In this document: positions 18,574 through 28,136 of the stretch, piece by piece
How positions within the stretch are numbered: position 1 is the stretch's first letter
Layout of the letters: the number at the start of each line of letters is the position of its first letter
Source: Achromobacter marplatensis
Lineage (GTDB): Bacteria; Pseudomonadota; Gammaproteobacteria; Burkholderiales; Burkholderiaceae_B
Direction of reading: 5' to 3'
Length of the DNA stretch: 64,000 bases
NCBI RefSeq assembly: GCF_002209535.1
Contig: NZ_NJIG01000003.1
Coordinates: 558,001-622,000, forward strand
Notes under the pieces: generated by a model
The model's database searches: none
What the model was told of the DNA's origin: nothing
The model's input: the letters and a program-made list of their open reading frames with translations, nothing else
Program-made: the position numbers and the translations under genes

Positions 18574-19755
18574 ATGAAGACATGGAGTTCCGCCGGATGC
18601 GGCGCGCTGGCGTTATACGCCGCGCTCATGACGGGCGCGCAAGCGGCCGAACCTGACACGTTCAAAATTGGAGGCGTGGTGTCGCTGTCCGGCACCTATG
18701 GCATCTTCGGCGAAGACATGCGCAAGGGGGTCACCGTCGCGATCGAACAGCGCGGGGGCAAGGTGCTGGGCAAGCCCATCCAGGTCACATGGGAGGACGA
18801 CGAGACCAAGCCACAGCCCGCGGTGCAGAAGACCACGCGTCTCATCTCCGACGGGTCGCAGATGATCTTCGGCGCGGTCAGTTCGGCCAGCACGCTGGCC
18901 ATCATGAACATCGCCAAACAGCGCAAGATCCCGCACCTGGTCACCATGTCAGCGGACGACAAGATCACGGTGCCCGGCGGCTCCCGCTATACGTTCCGCA
19001 CCTCCAATACGCTGGGCATGGAACAACGCATGGCGCTGGCTTACACCAAGGAACAAAAGCTCAAGCGCATTTATGGCGTGACAGCTGACTACCAAGCCAC
19101 GCGCGACAGCTGGGACTGGTACCGCCGCGAAGCCGAGAAGGCCGGGATCGAGATCGTCGGGGCGGACTTCCCGCCGCTGGGCAACCGAGACTATTCATCC
19201 ATCGCCGACAAGATTGCGCGTTCGAATGCGGACGGCGTGGCGCTCTTCATGACAGGCTCGGATGCCGTCACCATGGTCAAGCAGGCAGGACAGATCGACT
19301 TGGGCAAGACGCGCAAGATCTTCGGCCCTGTCATTGCCGACGAGACCATGGCAGCCGGCGTGGGACCCACCTCGATAGGCGTGCAATCCGGCGTGCGCTA
19401 TCACTTCACCGTGGACAACGAACCCAATACGGCATTCGTCGAGGCGTTTCGCAAGAAGTACAACGAATATCCTTCCGCTGCGGCGGGCGAAGCCTATGAC
19501 GGCATGAGTTGGTGGCTGGACGTGGTGGAAAAGACCGGCAGTTGGGATAAGGAGAAGTGGGTAGAGGCGTTTGCCGGCAGCGTCCGCGACAACTCCGTGG
19601 AAGGCAAGAAGATCATGCGCGCCTGCGACCACCAGGCGATGCAAAACGGGTTGTGGGGCGTCGTGAGCGCAGGCAAGGCTCCCCAGCCGGCCTATGTCAT
19701 GGATATCGTCCGCGTCTTTCCGCCGGACCAAGTATTCGAACCCTGCGCAGGCTGA
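18574..19755 (+). CDS. Branched-chain-type ABC substrate-binding protein
   Basis: 393 residues with a signal peptide ending near residue 24 (GAQAAEPD). The Peripla_BP_6 fold is clear: IGGVVSLSGTYGIFGEDMRKGV, VQKTTRLISDGSQMIFGAVSS and a late YPSAAAGEAYDGM segment. Members bind amino acids, amides or aromatic acids. The downstream thiolase and acyl-CoA ligase suggest a carboxylic acid ligand. An AGGAG ribosome site lies 7-11 bp upstream. First gene of an eight-gene operon. Confidence 0.92.
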   Translation: MKTWSSAGCGALALYAALMTGAQAAEPDTFKIGGVVSLSGTYGIFGEDMRKGVTVAIEQRGGKVLGKPIQVTWEDDETKPQPAVQKTTRLISDGSQMIFGAVSSASTLAIMNIAKQRKIPHLVTMSADDKITVPGGSRYTFRTSNTLGMEQRMALAYTKEQKLKRIYGVTADYQATRDSWDWYRREAEKAGIEIVGADFPPLGNRDYSSIADKIARSNADGVALFMTGSDAVTMVKQAGQIDLGKTRKIFGPVIADETMAAGVGPTSIGVQSGVRYHFTVDNEPNTAFVEAFRKKYNEYPSAAAGEAYDGMSWWLDVVEKTGSWDKEKWVEAFAGSVRDNSVEGKKIMRACDHQAMQNGLWGVVSAGKAPQPAYVMDIVRVFPPDQVFEPCAG

Positions 19756-19767
19756 CGGATAGCTGCC

Positions 19768-20625
19768 ATGTCCACTGTGATCATCGGTCTGAGCTTGGGA
19801 ATGCTGCTATTCCTGCTGGCGTCTGGCCTTACGCTAATCTTCGGCATGCTGGGCGTCATCAACTTCGCCCATGGCGCGCTGTACATGCTGGGCGCCTATC
19901 TTGCCTTCGACATCCATCTGCGCACCGGATCTTTCGTCGCCGGCCTAGTCGTAGCGACGGCCGGCGTGGGTCTGGTGGGCGTGGCAATGGAGCGCCTGGC
20001 CCTGCGGCCGCTTTACAACCGCCCCCATTTCTACCAGTTGATCCTCACGTTTGGCTTCATCCTCGTCATCAGCGAAGCCGTGAAGTTCGTCTGGGGCCTG
20101 GGCTATCAGGAAACGCCGATGCCGGCGTTGCTGGCGGGCACGGTGGATCTGGCGGGCAGCACCATTCCCGTCTACCGGCTGTTTGTCATCGTTTTCGGCC
20201 TGCTGGTCTCGGTGGCGCTCTTCTTCGTGCTTGAGAAAAGCACCTTCGGCATGCTCGTGCGAGCCGCCAGCAGCGACGGCGAAATGGTACGCATCCTGGG
20301 GTTGCCCGCTGCCACCATCCGCAGTGCCGTGTTCGGCGTGGGCGCCGCGCTAGCAGGCCTGGCTGGCGCCATCTCCGCCCCCCTGTTTCCGATCGAGCTG
20401 GGCATGGCCACCAATACCATCATCGACTGCTTCATCGTGGTCATCCTGGGCGGGCTGGGCAATATCCGCGGCGTGGTCGCCGCGTCCCTACTGATCGGCA
20501 TGGTCCGCGCGGTGGGCTACACCTTCATGCCCAGTTGGGTCGATATCCTGACATTCGCCATGCTGATCGCCACGCTCCTCACCCGTCCGCAAGGGCTGTT
20601 TTCCCGCCAAGCGAGGTTAGCATGA
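19768..20625 (+). CDS. Branched-chain-type ABC permease (LivH)
   Basis: 285 residues, about eight membrane segments. The LivH hallmarks are SGLTLIFGMLGVINFAHGALYMLGAY near the start and ATNTIIDCFIVVILGGLGNIRG near the end, both split over membrane helices. It lies 12 bp after the receptor gene and overlaps livM as ATGA. Confidence 0.94.
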   Translation: MSTVIIGLSLGMLLFLLASGLTLIFGMLGVINFAHGALYMLGAYLAFDIHLRTGSFVAGLVVATAGVGLVGVAMERLALRPLYNRPHFYQLILTFGFILVISEAVKFVWGLGYQETPMPALLAGTVDLAGSTIPVYRLFVIVFGLLVSVALFFVLEKSTFGMLVRAASSDGEMVRILGLPAATIRSAVFGVGAALAGLAGAISAPLFPIELGMATNTIIDCFIVVILGGLGNIRGVVAASLLIGMVRAVGYTFMPSWVDILTFAMLIATLLTRPQGLFSRQARLA

Positions 20626-21644
20626 CGATCTTCCGCCAAGATGCCGCCATTGCCGTCGGCGTTGCCGCCGCAGTGCTGGCGGTGCCGTTTCTCACACAGA
20701 ACGACTTTCTGCTCAACCTGACCATCCTGATCATGGTGTGGTCGATATTCGCCGTAGGCTTCGATCTGGTATTCGGCCTGCTGGGCATGGTGTCCTTCGG
20801 CCACGCCGCCTTCCTGGGCACCGGCGGCTACGCGTTGGCCCTGGCCACGCAACGCTACGGCTTGCCGTTCGAAGCAGGGCTCGCGCTTGCCATCCTGGCG
20901 GGCGCTGCATGCGCCTGGCTCTTCAGCGTGTTCGCGCTGCGGGTATCTGGCATCTTCTTCGCGCTGGTCACGCTGGCGCTATCGCAACTGATGTACATCC
21001 TGGCCGACAGCAAACTGCGCGAATGGACTGGCGGCGCGGACGGCCTGCCCGGCATCGGCCGACCGGAACTGGCCGGCATCGACTTCTTCGACACCGTGAA
21101 CTTCTACTGGTACGTCGCCGCGGTCTTTGCCCTGGTGATGGCCTTCATGTCGATGCTGCGCGCATCGCCCTTCGGGCGGGCCGTCGCGGGAGTGCGCCAG
21201 AACGAGATCCGAGCCAGCCAACTGGGCTACAACGTGCAGCGCCTCAAGCAGGTCACCTTCCTGGTTTCCGGCGCCGTGGGCGGGCTGGCGGGCGGGCTGC
21301 TGGCATCCGTCCTGATGTACATGAATCCGCAAATGCTGCACTGGACCACCTCGGGCGATGTCATCATCATGACGTTGCTGGGCGGCGCTGGCACGCTATG
21401 GGGACCGGTGGCCGGCGTGCTGCTGTTTGAGGTACTGAAGGAGTGGCTTAGCGGCTGGACCCCCTATTGGTACGGCATCCTGGGGCTGATTTTCATCTTG
21501 GCCACGCTGTACTTCCCGCAAGGAGTCCTGGGCGCCCTTCAAACCCGCTTGCGCCTGGCCCACCGCGCGGCTCCAACGTCCCAACCTGCCCCCAAGACAG
21601 CATCCGACGCCCCCCTGGCGCCTGGCGAAGGGAGTCCGTCATGA
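20622..21644 (+). CDS. Branched-chain-type ABC permease (LivM)
   Basis: 340 residues from the ATG at 20622 (overlapping the livH stop). Typical LivM motifs are FDLVFGLLGMVSFGHAAFLG, RVSGIFFALVTLALSQ and the C-terminal TSGDVIIMTLLGGAGTLWGP. The last 30 residues are a polar, proline-rich tail, which is longer than usual. It is coupled to livG by an ATGA overlap at 21641-21644. Confidence 0.93.
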   Translation: MTIFRQDAAIAVGVAAAVLAVPFLTQNDFLLNLTILIMVWSIFAVGFDLVFGLLGMVSFGHAAFLGTGGYALALATQRYGLPFEAGLALAILAGAACAWLFSVFALRVSGIFFALVTLALSQLMYILADSKLREWTGGADGLPGIGRPELAGIDFFDTVNFYWYVAAVFALVMAFMSMLRASPFGRAVAGVRQNEIRASQLGYNVQRLKQVTFLVSGAVGGLAGGLLASVLMYMNPQMLHWTTSGDVIIMTLLGGAGTLWGPVAGVLLFEVLKEWLSGWTPYWYGILGLIFILATLYFPQGVLGALQTRLRLAHRAAPTSQPAPKTASDAPLAPGEGSPS

Positions 21645-22396
21645 ACCGCCTCGCCCTGCAGTGCGACAGAGTCAGCGTTACGTTCGGTGCGCTGCGCGCC
21701 ATCGAGGATTTCAGCTATGCCTTCGAGACGGGCCGAGTCTATGGCCTGATCGGCCCCAACGGCGCAGGCAAGACAACCTTGCTCAACGTCCTGGCCGGAC
21801 ATCTTCCAGGCCATGGCGGACGCATCCTGTGCCACGGCGCGGACATTTCGCGTCTACGTGCCTATGAACGCGCCCGGCACGGTATCGGCCGAAGCTTCCA
21901 GATCACCAAGATCTTTCCCGAAATGACGGTATTGGAGAACATGCGCATCGCCGCGCAGATCAGCCATTCGCGCTTGCTGCCTTTCTGGCTGGCTCCACGC
22001 TACGACCGCCGGTTGGCCCCCACCATCGACGCCATGCTCGAACTGACAGATCTTGCGCCCTGGCGAAACACGATCGCCGGCACGCTGTCGTATGGGCTGC
22101 AGCGTGCGTTGGAACTGGGTCTGACTTTGTTGCCCAATCCGCGCATCCTGCTGCTGGACGAACCACTGGCCGGCGTGGGCCACCATGAGATCGCCGCGGC
22201 CACCCGCCTGATCCGTCATGCCGCTGCCGGCCGCACAGTGCTGCTCATCGAACACAATATGGATGTGATCATGACGCTGTCCGAGCATATCGTCGTGCTG
22301 TCAAACGGTCGAAAAGTGGCCGAAGGACCGCCAGAGGCCATCCGTGACGACGCCACCGTGCGGGCGGTCTACCTGGGCGAAGAGGTGGCAGCATGA
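21641..22396 (+). CDS. Branched-chain-type ABC ATPase (LivG)
   Basis: 251 residues. Walker A is GPNGAGKTTL, Walker B ILLLDEPLAGVGHHE, and the switch region IEHNMDVIM has the LivG-type histidine. The signature motif reads LSYGLQRALELG (from residue 149), where most LivG proteins have LSYGQQR; the change of the first Gln to Leu may be tolerated but is uncommon. It overlaps both neighbours by 4 bp. Confidence 0.92.
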   Translation: MNRLALQCDRVSVTFGALRAIEDFSYAFETGRVYGLIGPNGAGKTTLLNVLAGHLPGHGGRILCHGADISRLRAYERARHGIGRSFQITKIFPEMTVLENMRIAAQISHSRLLPFWLAPRYDRRLAPTIDAMLELTDLAPWRNTIAGTLSYGLQRALELGLTLLPNPRILLLDEPLAGVGHHEIAAATRLIRHAAAGRTVLLIEHNMDVIMTLSEHIVVLSNGRKVAEGPPEAIRDDATVRAVYLGEEVAA

Positions 22397-23100
22397 TCGA
22401 ACTGCTGCATGCCGAGGTGCATTACGGCCAGGCACTGGCGCTGAAAGACATCACGCTGCGCGCGGCTCAAGACGAGATCGTCGCCATCGTCGGACGCAAC
22501 GGCGCCGGCAAGTCCACCCTTCTCAAGGCACTGATCGGACTGCTGCCGCTGTCATCGGGAAGCCGGCGCAATGGCGGCCAGGATGCCACACGGCGCGCGG
22601 TCGAGCAGATCAGCCGCGACGGCATCGCACTGGTACCTGATACCCGCCGCATTTTTCCCAACCTGACCGTGCGTGAGAACCTGCGCATGGGTGCGCTGGC
22701 GCACCGGCCCGGCTATTGGACCCTGGAACGCGTACTGCAGGTGTTCCCACGCCTTGGCGAGCGCATCGGCTTTGACGGCGACCAGTTGTCTGGCGGCGAG
22801 CAGCAGATGCTGTCGATCGCGCGCGCGCTGCTGGGCAACCCCCGCATCCTGCTGCTGGACGAACCGACCGAAGGCCTGGCGCCCCGTATCGTCACTGACC
22901 TGATAGACGTATTCACAGAGGTACACCGCCAGGGCACGGGCATCGTCCTGGTCGAACAGAACCTGAAAGTCCCCGCGCGGCTGGCGCATCGCCAGTACGT
23001 GCTGGACCATGGCGAAATCGCCTGGAGCGGATCGGCGGCCGACGTCCGAGCCGACCGGGACATCATCGAATCCATCCTCACAACCGGGGTCAGAGCATGA
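22393..23100 (+). CDS. Branched-chain-type ABC ATPase (LivF)
   Basis: 235 residues. Walker A GRNGAGKST, signature LSGGEQQML, Walker B ILLLDEPTEGLAP and the LivF-type LVEQN switch are all intact. The region IALVPDTRRIFPNLTVRENL is typical. It overlaps livG and the thiolase gene by 4 bp each (ATGA), which ties the enzyme genes firmly to the transporter. Confidence 0.93.
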   Translation: MIELLHAEVHYGQALALKDITLRAAQDEIVAIVGRNGAGKSTLLKALIGLLPLSSGSRRNGGQDATRRAVEQISRDGIALVPDTRRIFPNLTVRENLRMGALAHRPGYWTLERVLQVFPRLGERIGFDGDQLSGGEQQMLSIARALLGNPRILLLDEPTEGLAPRIVTDLIDVFTEVHRQGTGIVLVEQNLKVPARLAHRQYVLDHGEIAWSGSAADVRADRDIIESILTTGVRA

Positions 23101-24335
23101 GCGACGGCAAGACCTTTATCGCGGGCGTAGGCATCACCCGCTTCGACAAGCAACCTGAAAAAAGCGTCAAGGACCTGGTTCGGGACGCCGTCACACAAGC
23201 ATTGGCCGACGCCGGCTGCGACGCTGCCGACCTTCAAGCGGCCTACTTCGCGACGGCCGGCCAGGGGCCCATCGAAGGCCAATATATGGTCGCGGGCCAA
23301 GTGGCGCTGAAGGTGATGGGTATCGTCGGAATTCCAGTCACCAATATCGAGAACGCCTGCGCCAGTTCCAGTACCGCGCTGAACGCCGCGCACCTGTATG
23401 TGGCGTCCGGCGCGGGCGACATCTGCCTGGCCGTGGGCGTGGACAAGCTGTACGCCGAAGACAAGGCCAAGAGTTTCGCCGTGTTCGACGGTGCCTGGGA
23501 CGTACATGACGCACCGGCACAGATGGCGCGGCTGATGGCCCTTGCTCCTGACGTCACGCCGCCGCCCGGCTTCGAAGAGCCTGGCAAACGCAGCGTGTTC
23601 ATGGACATCTACGCTAGCTTGGCGCGCCTGCACATGAAGACATTCGGCACCACGCAGCGACAGCTTGCCGCCGTGGCCGCCAAAAACCACATGCACTCCA
23701 CGCGCAATCTGCTCGCCCAGTTCCAGTACCCGCTGACCATCGATGAGGCGCTCGCCGCCCGTCCCGTATCCTGGCCGCTGACGCTTCCAATGTGCGCCCC
23801 CATCAGTGACGGCGCGGCAGCCGCCATCGTCTGCAACGCGCAAGGCTTGAAGCGGCTTCGGGAGGCACGGGCGGTACGCTTGTACGCTAGTGTTCTACGC
23901 ACCGCGACTGACCGCCCCGCGGACAGGTACGACCGCCACCTGTGCCACCTGGCCGCGCTCGAGGCTTACGAACGCGCCGGCGTCGGCCCGCAGGACATGT
24001 CTCTGGCCGAGGTCCACGACGCCACCGCATTCGCCGAAATTCAACAGACCGAAGCCCTGGGATTCTGCACGTTCGGCGAAGGCGGCCTCCTGGCGGAATC
24101 CGGCGCCACCAGCCTGGGCGGCCGCATCCCTATCAACGTGTCTGGCGGGCTGCTGTCGCGCGGTCACCCCATCGGCGCCACCGGCTTGGCCCAGGTTCAC
24201 GAAATGGTGGTCCAGCTGCGCGGGGAAGCCGGCGCGCGGCAGGTCGACGGCGCGCGTTTCGCTATCGCGGAAAACGGCGGCGGCTTCAACGGCGTGGAAG
24301 AAGCGGTCACCTGCATCACGCTGCTTGGCCACTGA
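23097..24335 (+). CDS. SCP2-type thiolase / acyl-CoA acyltransferase
   Basis: 412 residues. The nucleophile is Cys88 in NACASSS and the catalytic His357 is in SRGHPIGATG. As in the SCP2/lipid-transfer thiolase branch, the second cysteine block of classical thiolases is replaced by ENGGGFNG. Expected chemistry is thiolytic cleavage of a 3-oxoacyl-CoA. Coupled to livF by ATGA and followed after 28 bp by an acyl-CoA ligase. No acyl-CoA dehydrogenase, hydratase or hydroxyacyl dehydrogenase is present, nor a DUF35/OB-fold partner, so either a retro-Claisen step on an imported 3-oxo acid or help from elsewhere is needed. Confidence 0.85.
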   Translation: MSDGKTFIAGVGITRFDKQPEKSVKDLVRDAVTQALADAGCDAADLQAAYFATAGQGPIEGQYMVAGQVALKVMGIVGIPVTNIENACASSSTALNAAHLYVASGAGDICLAVGVDKLYAEDKAKSFAVFDGAWDVHDAPAQMARLMALAPDVTPPPGFEEPGKRSVFMDIYASLARLHMKTFGTTQRQLAAVAAKNHMHSTRNLLAQFQYPLTIDEALAARPVSWPLTLPMCAPISDGAAAAIVCNAQGLKRLREARAVRLYASVLRTATDRPADRYDRHLCHLAALEAYERAGVGPQDMSLAEVHDATAFAEIQQTEALGFCTFGEGGLLAESGATSLGGRIPINVSGGLLSRGHPIGATGLAQVHEMVVQLRGEAGARQVDGARFAIAENGGGFNGVEEAVTCITLLGH

Positions 24336-24363
24336 TTGCGGCCTGTTCAACTTTTAGACAACC

Positions 24364-25893
24364 ATGCATCTCAGCTCTCTTTTCCAGCGCAGCGCCACCA
24401 CGTATGCCGACCAGCCCGCGCTGGCCGCCGGTCTGCGCACTCCCCTTACGTATGCCGGCCTCCAAGCCCGAGTGCAAGCGCTGGCCGGCTGGTTGCGCGG
24501 CCCGATGGGCCTGCAAGCCGGCCAACGGGTCATGCTGGCGCTGCGCAATCATCCCAGCTATATCGAATCCATGCTGGCCGTCTGGCATGCCGGCTTGTGT
24601 GCCGTACCCGTCAACGCCAAACTGCACGCCACCGAACTGGAATACATACTGCGCGATTGCGACGCCCGCCTATGCCTGTCGCAAGGGGAGATCCACGCCG
24701 CATTGGCGCCCGTCGCCCGTAGCCTGGACGCGATGCGCGTGGTGGACGTGGAGTCCGACGACTACGCGGCGGCGACACGCGGCCCCGCGCTGCCCCTGGA
24801 GCAGCGTTCCCCGCAGGAGCTCGCCTGGTTGTTCTACACCAGCGGCACGACCGGCAAGCCCAAAGGCGTCATGCTCAGCCACGCCAACCTGGTTGGCATG
24901 TGCCTGAATTTCTATGCCGACGTGCAGGCAGTGCAGCCTGGAGACGCCATGGTCCACGTAGCGCCCCTATCGCACGGCGGCGGTCTCTACAGTATCCCGT
25001 ACTGGCTGCATGGCGCCTTGCAAATCGTTCCGGACAGCGGCGGCCTGGATGAGGTCGAACTGCATGGGTTGCTGACGCACTACCGCAACGTCAGCCTGTT
25101 CGCCTCGCCGACCATCGTGCAGCGCATGGTGCGCCATGCTCGACAGGCCGGCGGGCCGCCTCCCGGCCTGCGCGCCCTGATCGTTGGCGGCGCGCCGTTC
25201 TATATCGAAGACATCAAGGATGCCGTCGCCTGCTTCGGCGCACGTGTGGCGCAGATCTACGGTCAAGGAGAAAGCCCCATGTCGATATCCGCCCTGTCCG
25301 CCTCGCAGATTGCTGAAGCCGTGCGCACGAACGACGATGCGCTCTTGGGATCGGTGGGCTACGTCCAGACGTCGATGGACGTCGAACTGCGCGACGCCCG
25401 TGGCCAGGCCGTGGGGCAGGACGAACTGGGCGAGGTGGCCGTTAGCGGCCCTACCGTGATGCTGGGCTACTGGAACAATCCGCAAGCCACCGCCGACACG
25501 GTGGTCGACGGCTGGTTGCATACCGGGGATATCGGCCTCAGGGACGCGCGCGGACTGCTGCATCTGAAAGACCGCTCCAAGGACGTCATCATCAGCGGCG
25601 GCACCAATATCTATCCGCGCGAGGTGGAAGAGGCGCTGATGCGCCACGATGCCGTGCGGGAAGTCTCGGTAGTGGGCGCTCCCGACCCGGAATGGGGGGA
25701 AGCAGTATTGGCTTTCGTGGTACTTAAACCAGGCGCCCTCGTACTGGAACGGGATCTGGATCAGCTGTGTCTCGCATCCATAGCGCGCTTCAAGCGTCCC
25801 AAGCGCTATGTCTTTCTGGACGAATTGCCGAAAAACAGCACCGGCAAAGTGTTAAAACGCGAACTTCAACAACACGCGCTTCCCACTCCATGA
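24364..25893 (+). CDS. AMP-forming acyl-CoA ligase
   Basis: 509 residues, ANL superfamily. The P-loop is TSGTTGKPKGVMLSH, the A5 region is IYGQGESPMS, the A7 region is HTGDIGLRD, and the adenylation lysine is in KNSTGKVLKREL near the C-terminus. It forms an acyl-CoA from an imported acid, ATP and CoA, feeding the thiolase encoded just upstream. Substrate class (aliphatic or aryl) cannot be read. Its stop overlaps the GntR start as ATGA. Confidence 0.9.
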   Translation: MHLSSLFQRSATTYADQPALAAGLRTPLTYAGLQARVQALAGWLRGPMGLQAGQRVMLALRNHPSYIESMLAVWHAGLCAVPVNAKLHATELEYILRDCDARLCLSQGEIHAALAPVARSLDAMRVVDVESDDYAAATRGPALPLEQRSPQELAWLFYTSGTTGKPKGVMLSHANLVGMCLNFYADVQAVQPGDAMVHVAPLSHGGGLYSIPYWLHGALQIVPDSGGLDEVELHGLLTHYRNVSLFASPTIVQRMVRHARQAGGPPPGLRALIVGGAPFYIEDIKDAVACFGARVAQIYGQGESPMSISALSASQIAEAVRTNDDALLGSVGYVQTSMDVELRDARGQAVGQDELGEVAVSGPTVMLGYWNNPQATADTVVDGWLHTGDIGLRDARGLLHLKDRSKDVIISGGTNIYPREVEEALMRHDAVREVSVVGAPDPEWGEAVLAFVVLKPGALVLERDLDQLCLASIARFKRPKRYVFLDELPKNSTGKVLKRELQQHALPTP

Positions 25894-26618
25894 ACCTGTC
25901 TTCCCCCCTCTTTGTCCGCACGGCAGTCAGCCAGACGGAAAAAGCCTACAGCGCGCTGGAGGAAATGATCGTTACAGGCGAGCTGCCTCCGGGCAGCCAA
26001 TGGTCGGAAACGACGCTTAGCGAGCGCGTGGGCATCGGCCGCTCGCCGGTACGCGACGCCTTGCAGAAGCTGGCATTCCAGCGGCTGGTGGAAATCGCCC
26101 CGCGCCAGGGCATCTTCATCTCGGAGATCGACTACCAGGGGCAGCTGAAGATCATCCAGGCACGACGCGAGATCGAACGGCTGATAGTCGCCCAGGCGGC
26201 GCAATGGGCCGACGACTCGGAACGCGCCGAACTGGCCCGACTGGCGCGCGAGCTGGAAGAGTTGAAGGCGGTCAACGACATGCGCGTCTACATGCGCCTG
26301 CATTTTGCGCTGACTAGCCAGATCGGGGCCGCGTCACGCAACAGCTACGCGGCCGAGTTCCACGCCATGCTGCAGACGCTCGCGCGTCGCTTCCTGTATT
26401 TCCATCAGAAGCGTCATCCCGATCTGGTGCAAATCTGCGAACTGCACATTCAGCAAGTCAATGCCATCGTGGAAGGCTCGGTGGAACGCGCTATCGCCAC
26501 CGCGGAAGCCCGCAACGACTACGCCGAGAATCTGGCCCGCAATATCCTGATGGAGCTGATCGTTACGTCGGCCGTGACCATCAGTACCCCACCCCGCGCC
26601 AAGGGCGGCGCGGACTGA
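25890..26618 (+). CDS. GntR-family regulator (FCD type)
   Basis: 242 residues. The winged helix (ALEEMIVTGELPPGSQWSE, then LSERVGIGRSPVRDALQKL) is followed by an all-helical FCD-like ligand domain with metal-site residues in ARREIERLI, LHFALTSQIG and HIQQVNAIVEG. As the last gene of the Liv-thiolase-ligase operon, coupled to the ligase by ATGA, it probably controls its own operon, perhaps through the repeat at 18508-18532. Confidence 0.88.
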   Translation: MNLSSPLFVRTAVSQTEKAYSALEEMIVTGELPPGSQWSETTLSERVGIGRSPVRDALQKLAFQRLVEIAPRQGIFISEIDYQGQLKIIQARREIERLIVAQAAQWADDSERAELARLARELEELKAVNDMRVYMRLHFALTSQIGAASRNSYAAEFHAMLQTLARRFLYFHQKRHPDLVQICELHIQQVNAIVEGSVERAIATAEARNDYAENLARNILMELIVTSAVTISTPPRAKGGAD

Positions 26619-26634
26619 GCCGGCCAACGCTCGG

Positions 26635-27150
26635 CTACGGGCTCTTCCTGATCACGCCCACCCGGACGCTGAAGCTGGGAATTTCCTGCCACTGGCTGCG
26701 CGGGATCCGCAACGTTTCGACACCCATGCTGATTTCATAGCTGACGCTGCCGGGCCCATCGCGCCAAAAGAACGGCCCGCGAGTCGCCCAGCCGCAACAG
26801 ACGTATTCCAGCGGCGGCATGCCGAAAGTCTGGCCTAGGTAGGCTTCCATCTCCGCCGCAAAGGCGCCGCTCACGCGATAACGGGCCTCCATGGGCTGGA
26901 TGTAGGAATCGTCGTCCTGCTCGCATCCAAGGTATTCGACGTAGTCCGGCTTCTTTCCGAGGGTTTTGAGGAAGTCCTGGCAGGGCGTGTCGGGCCGCAC
27001 CAGGCCCAGGGCACGGCCGTTGGCAACCCAGTCGGCCAGCGCGTCGCCTGGGGTCGACGTCTGCGCCGACGCTTTGCCTGCTGCCAGCGCCAACAGGCAA
27101 AGCGGCAATACCACCCAGGCCAGCCAGGCCGGGCGCAATATCACATTCAT
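26635..27150 (-). CDS. Secreted small protein, DUF4952-like
   Basis: 171 residues. The first 29 residues form a signal peptide (hydrophobic core, cleavage near GKASAQ). The mature part has a Cys pattern and motifs (CQDFLKTLGKKPDYVEYLGC, YRVSGAFAAEMEAYL, YVCCGWATRGPF) that I recall from DUF4952, a family without known function. The four or so cysteines suggest disulfides in the periplasm. Its start overlaps the LysR stop by 4 bp, so it is read from the LysR transcript. Confidence 0.7.
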   Translation of the reverse strand: MNVILRPAWLAWVVLPLCLLALAAGKASAQTSTPGDALADWVANGRALGLVRPDTPCQDFLKTLGKKPDYVEYLGCEQDDDSYIQPMEARYRVSGAFAAEMEAYLGQTFGMPPLEYVCCGWATRGPFFWRDGPGSVSYEISMGVETLRIPRSQWQEIPSFSVRVGVIRKSP

Positions 27151-28136
27151 GGCAGCCTAGATATCGGGTCGACGGTCAGCGGCGTTACGTCCTGCCATGC
27201 CCCAGTGCTGCGCCCTTCTTCGGCCAGGAACTCCACCAGCGCGGGCAACGACGCGTCCATCGGACGGTTGGCGTGGATGCGCATTACGTAACCCCAGGAA
27301 CCCGGCATCCGCAACTGCGGCATCAGGGGGACGAGGCGGCCGCTGGCCAGGTCTTCATCGATCAGCGGCGCGCGGCCCAACGCGATGCCGACGCCAGCCG
27401 CCGCGGCGGCCACGACGGTGCTCAGGCCGCTCAACACCATGGGCTCCTGCCAGTCCGCGTCGGCCAGGCCCAGCCGGCCGTTCCACGTCCGCCAATCGGT
27501 CTCGGGGCTGTCGATATGCTTTTCCTCGAGCCACCGGTGACGCAGGAAGATGCGCGGGTCGTTGCGGTCGGCTTCGGCGATCAGGGCGGGGCTGCAGACC
27601 GGCACGACGGTTTCGGTCATCAGCGGAATGTCGCCCGGCGCGGCCAGATGTGGTCCCTGGGTGCGCACGTGCAGAAAGGCCAGGTCGATGTCCTGGGCCT
27701 TCCAGGCCGGGTCCTGGCTGGCGTGCAGGTAGACCTGGACCCCGATGTCGGGGTGCAATTCAATGAAGCGGCCAATGCGCGGCGCGAGCCATAGCGCTGC
27801 CAGCGACGGGTTGGCCGACACGTTCAGCGTGTAACGCCGACGGCCGCGCGCGGTGGCCCGAGCATTGCGGCAGGCGGTGTCCAGTAGGGTCAAGGCCTGT
27901 TGTACGGAAGCCAGCAGATCGGCACCGGCTTCGGTCGTTTCGGCGCGGCGCACCGTGCCCCCGCGCCGCAAGAGCGGTACGCCCAGGTCGGTTTCCAGCG
28001 CGCGCAGCTGATGGCTGACGGCGCTCTTGGTGACGTGCAGTTCCGCGGCGGCGCGGCTCAAGCTGCCAAGGCGGGCAACGGCTTCGAAAGCGCGCAGAGC
28101 GGCCAGCGGTGGAGTATGGTTGGGAAGATCGGCCAT
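27147..28136 (-). CDS. LysR-family regulator, GcvA type
   Basis: 329 residues. The N-terminal PPLAALRAFEAVARLGSLSRAA, the VTKSAVSHQLRALE recognition helix and the LNVSANPSLAALWLAPRIGRF start of the effector domain are the GcvA-like pattern. The start codon is embedded in a long inverted repeat (28134-28160), which suggests tight autoregulation. It is divergent from the fused ABC exporter and is coupled to the small secreted protein downstream. Confidence 0.88.
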   Translation of the reverse strand: MADLPNHTPPLAALRAFEAVARLGSLSRAAAELHVTKSAVSHQLRALETDLGVPLLRRGGTVRRAETTEAGADLLASVQQALTLLDTACRNARATARGRRRYTLNVSANPSLAALWLAPRIGRFIELHPDIGVQVYLHASQDPAWKAQDIDLAFLHVRTQGPHLAAPGDIPLMTETVVPVCSPALIAEADRNDPRIFLRHRWLEEKHIDSPETDWRTWNGRLGLADADWQEPMVLSGLSTVVAAAAAGVGIALGRAPLIDEDLASGRLVPLMPQLRMPGSWGYVMRIHANRPMDASLPALVEFLAEEGRSTGAWQDVTPLTVDPISRLP

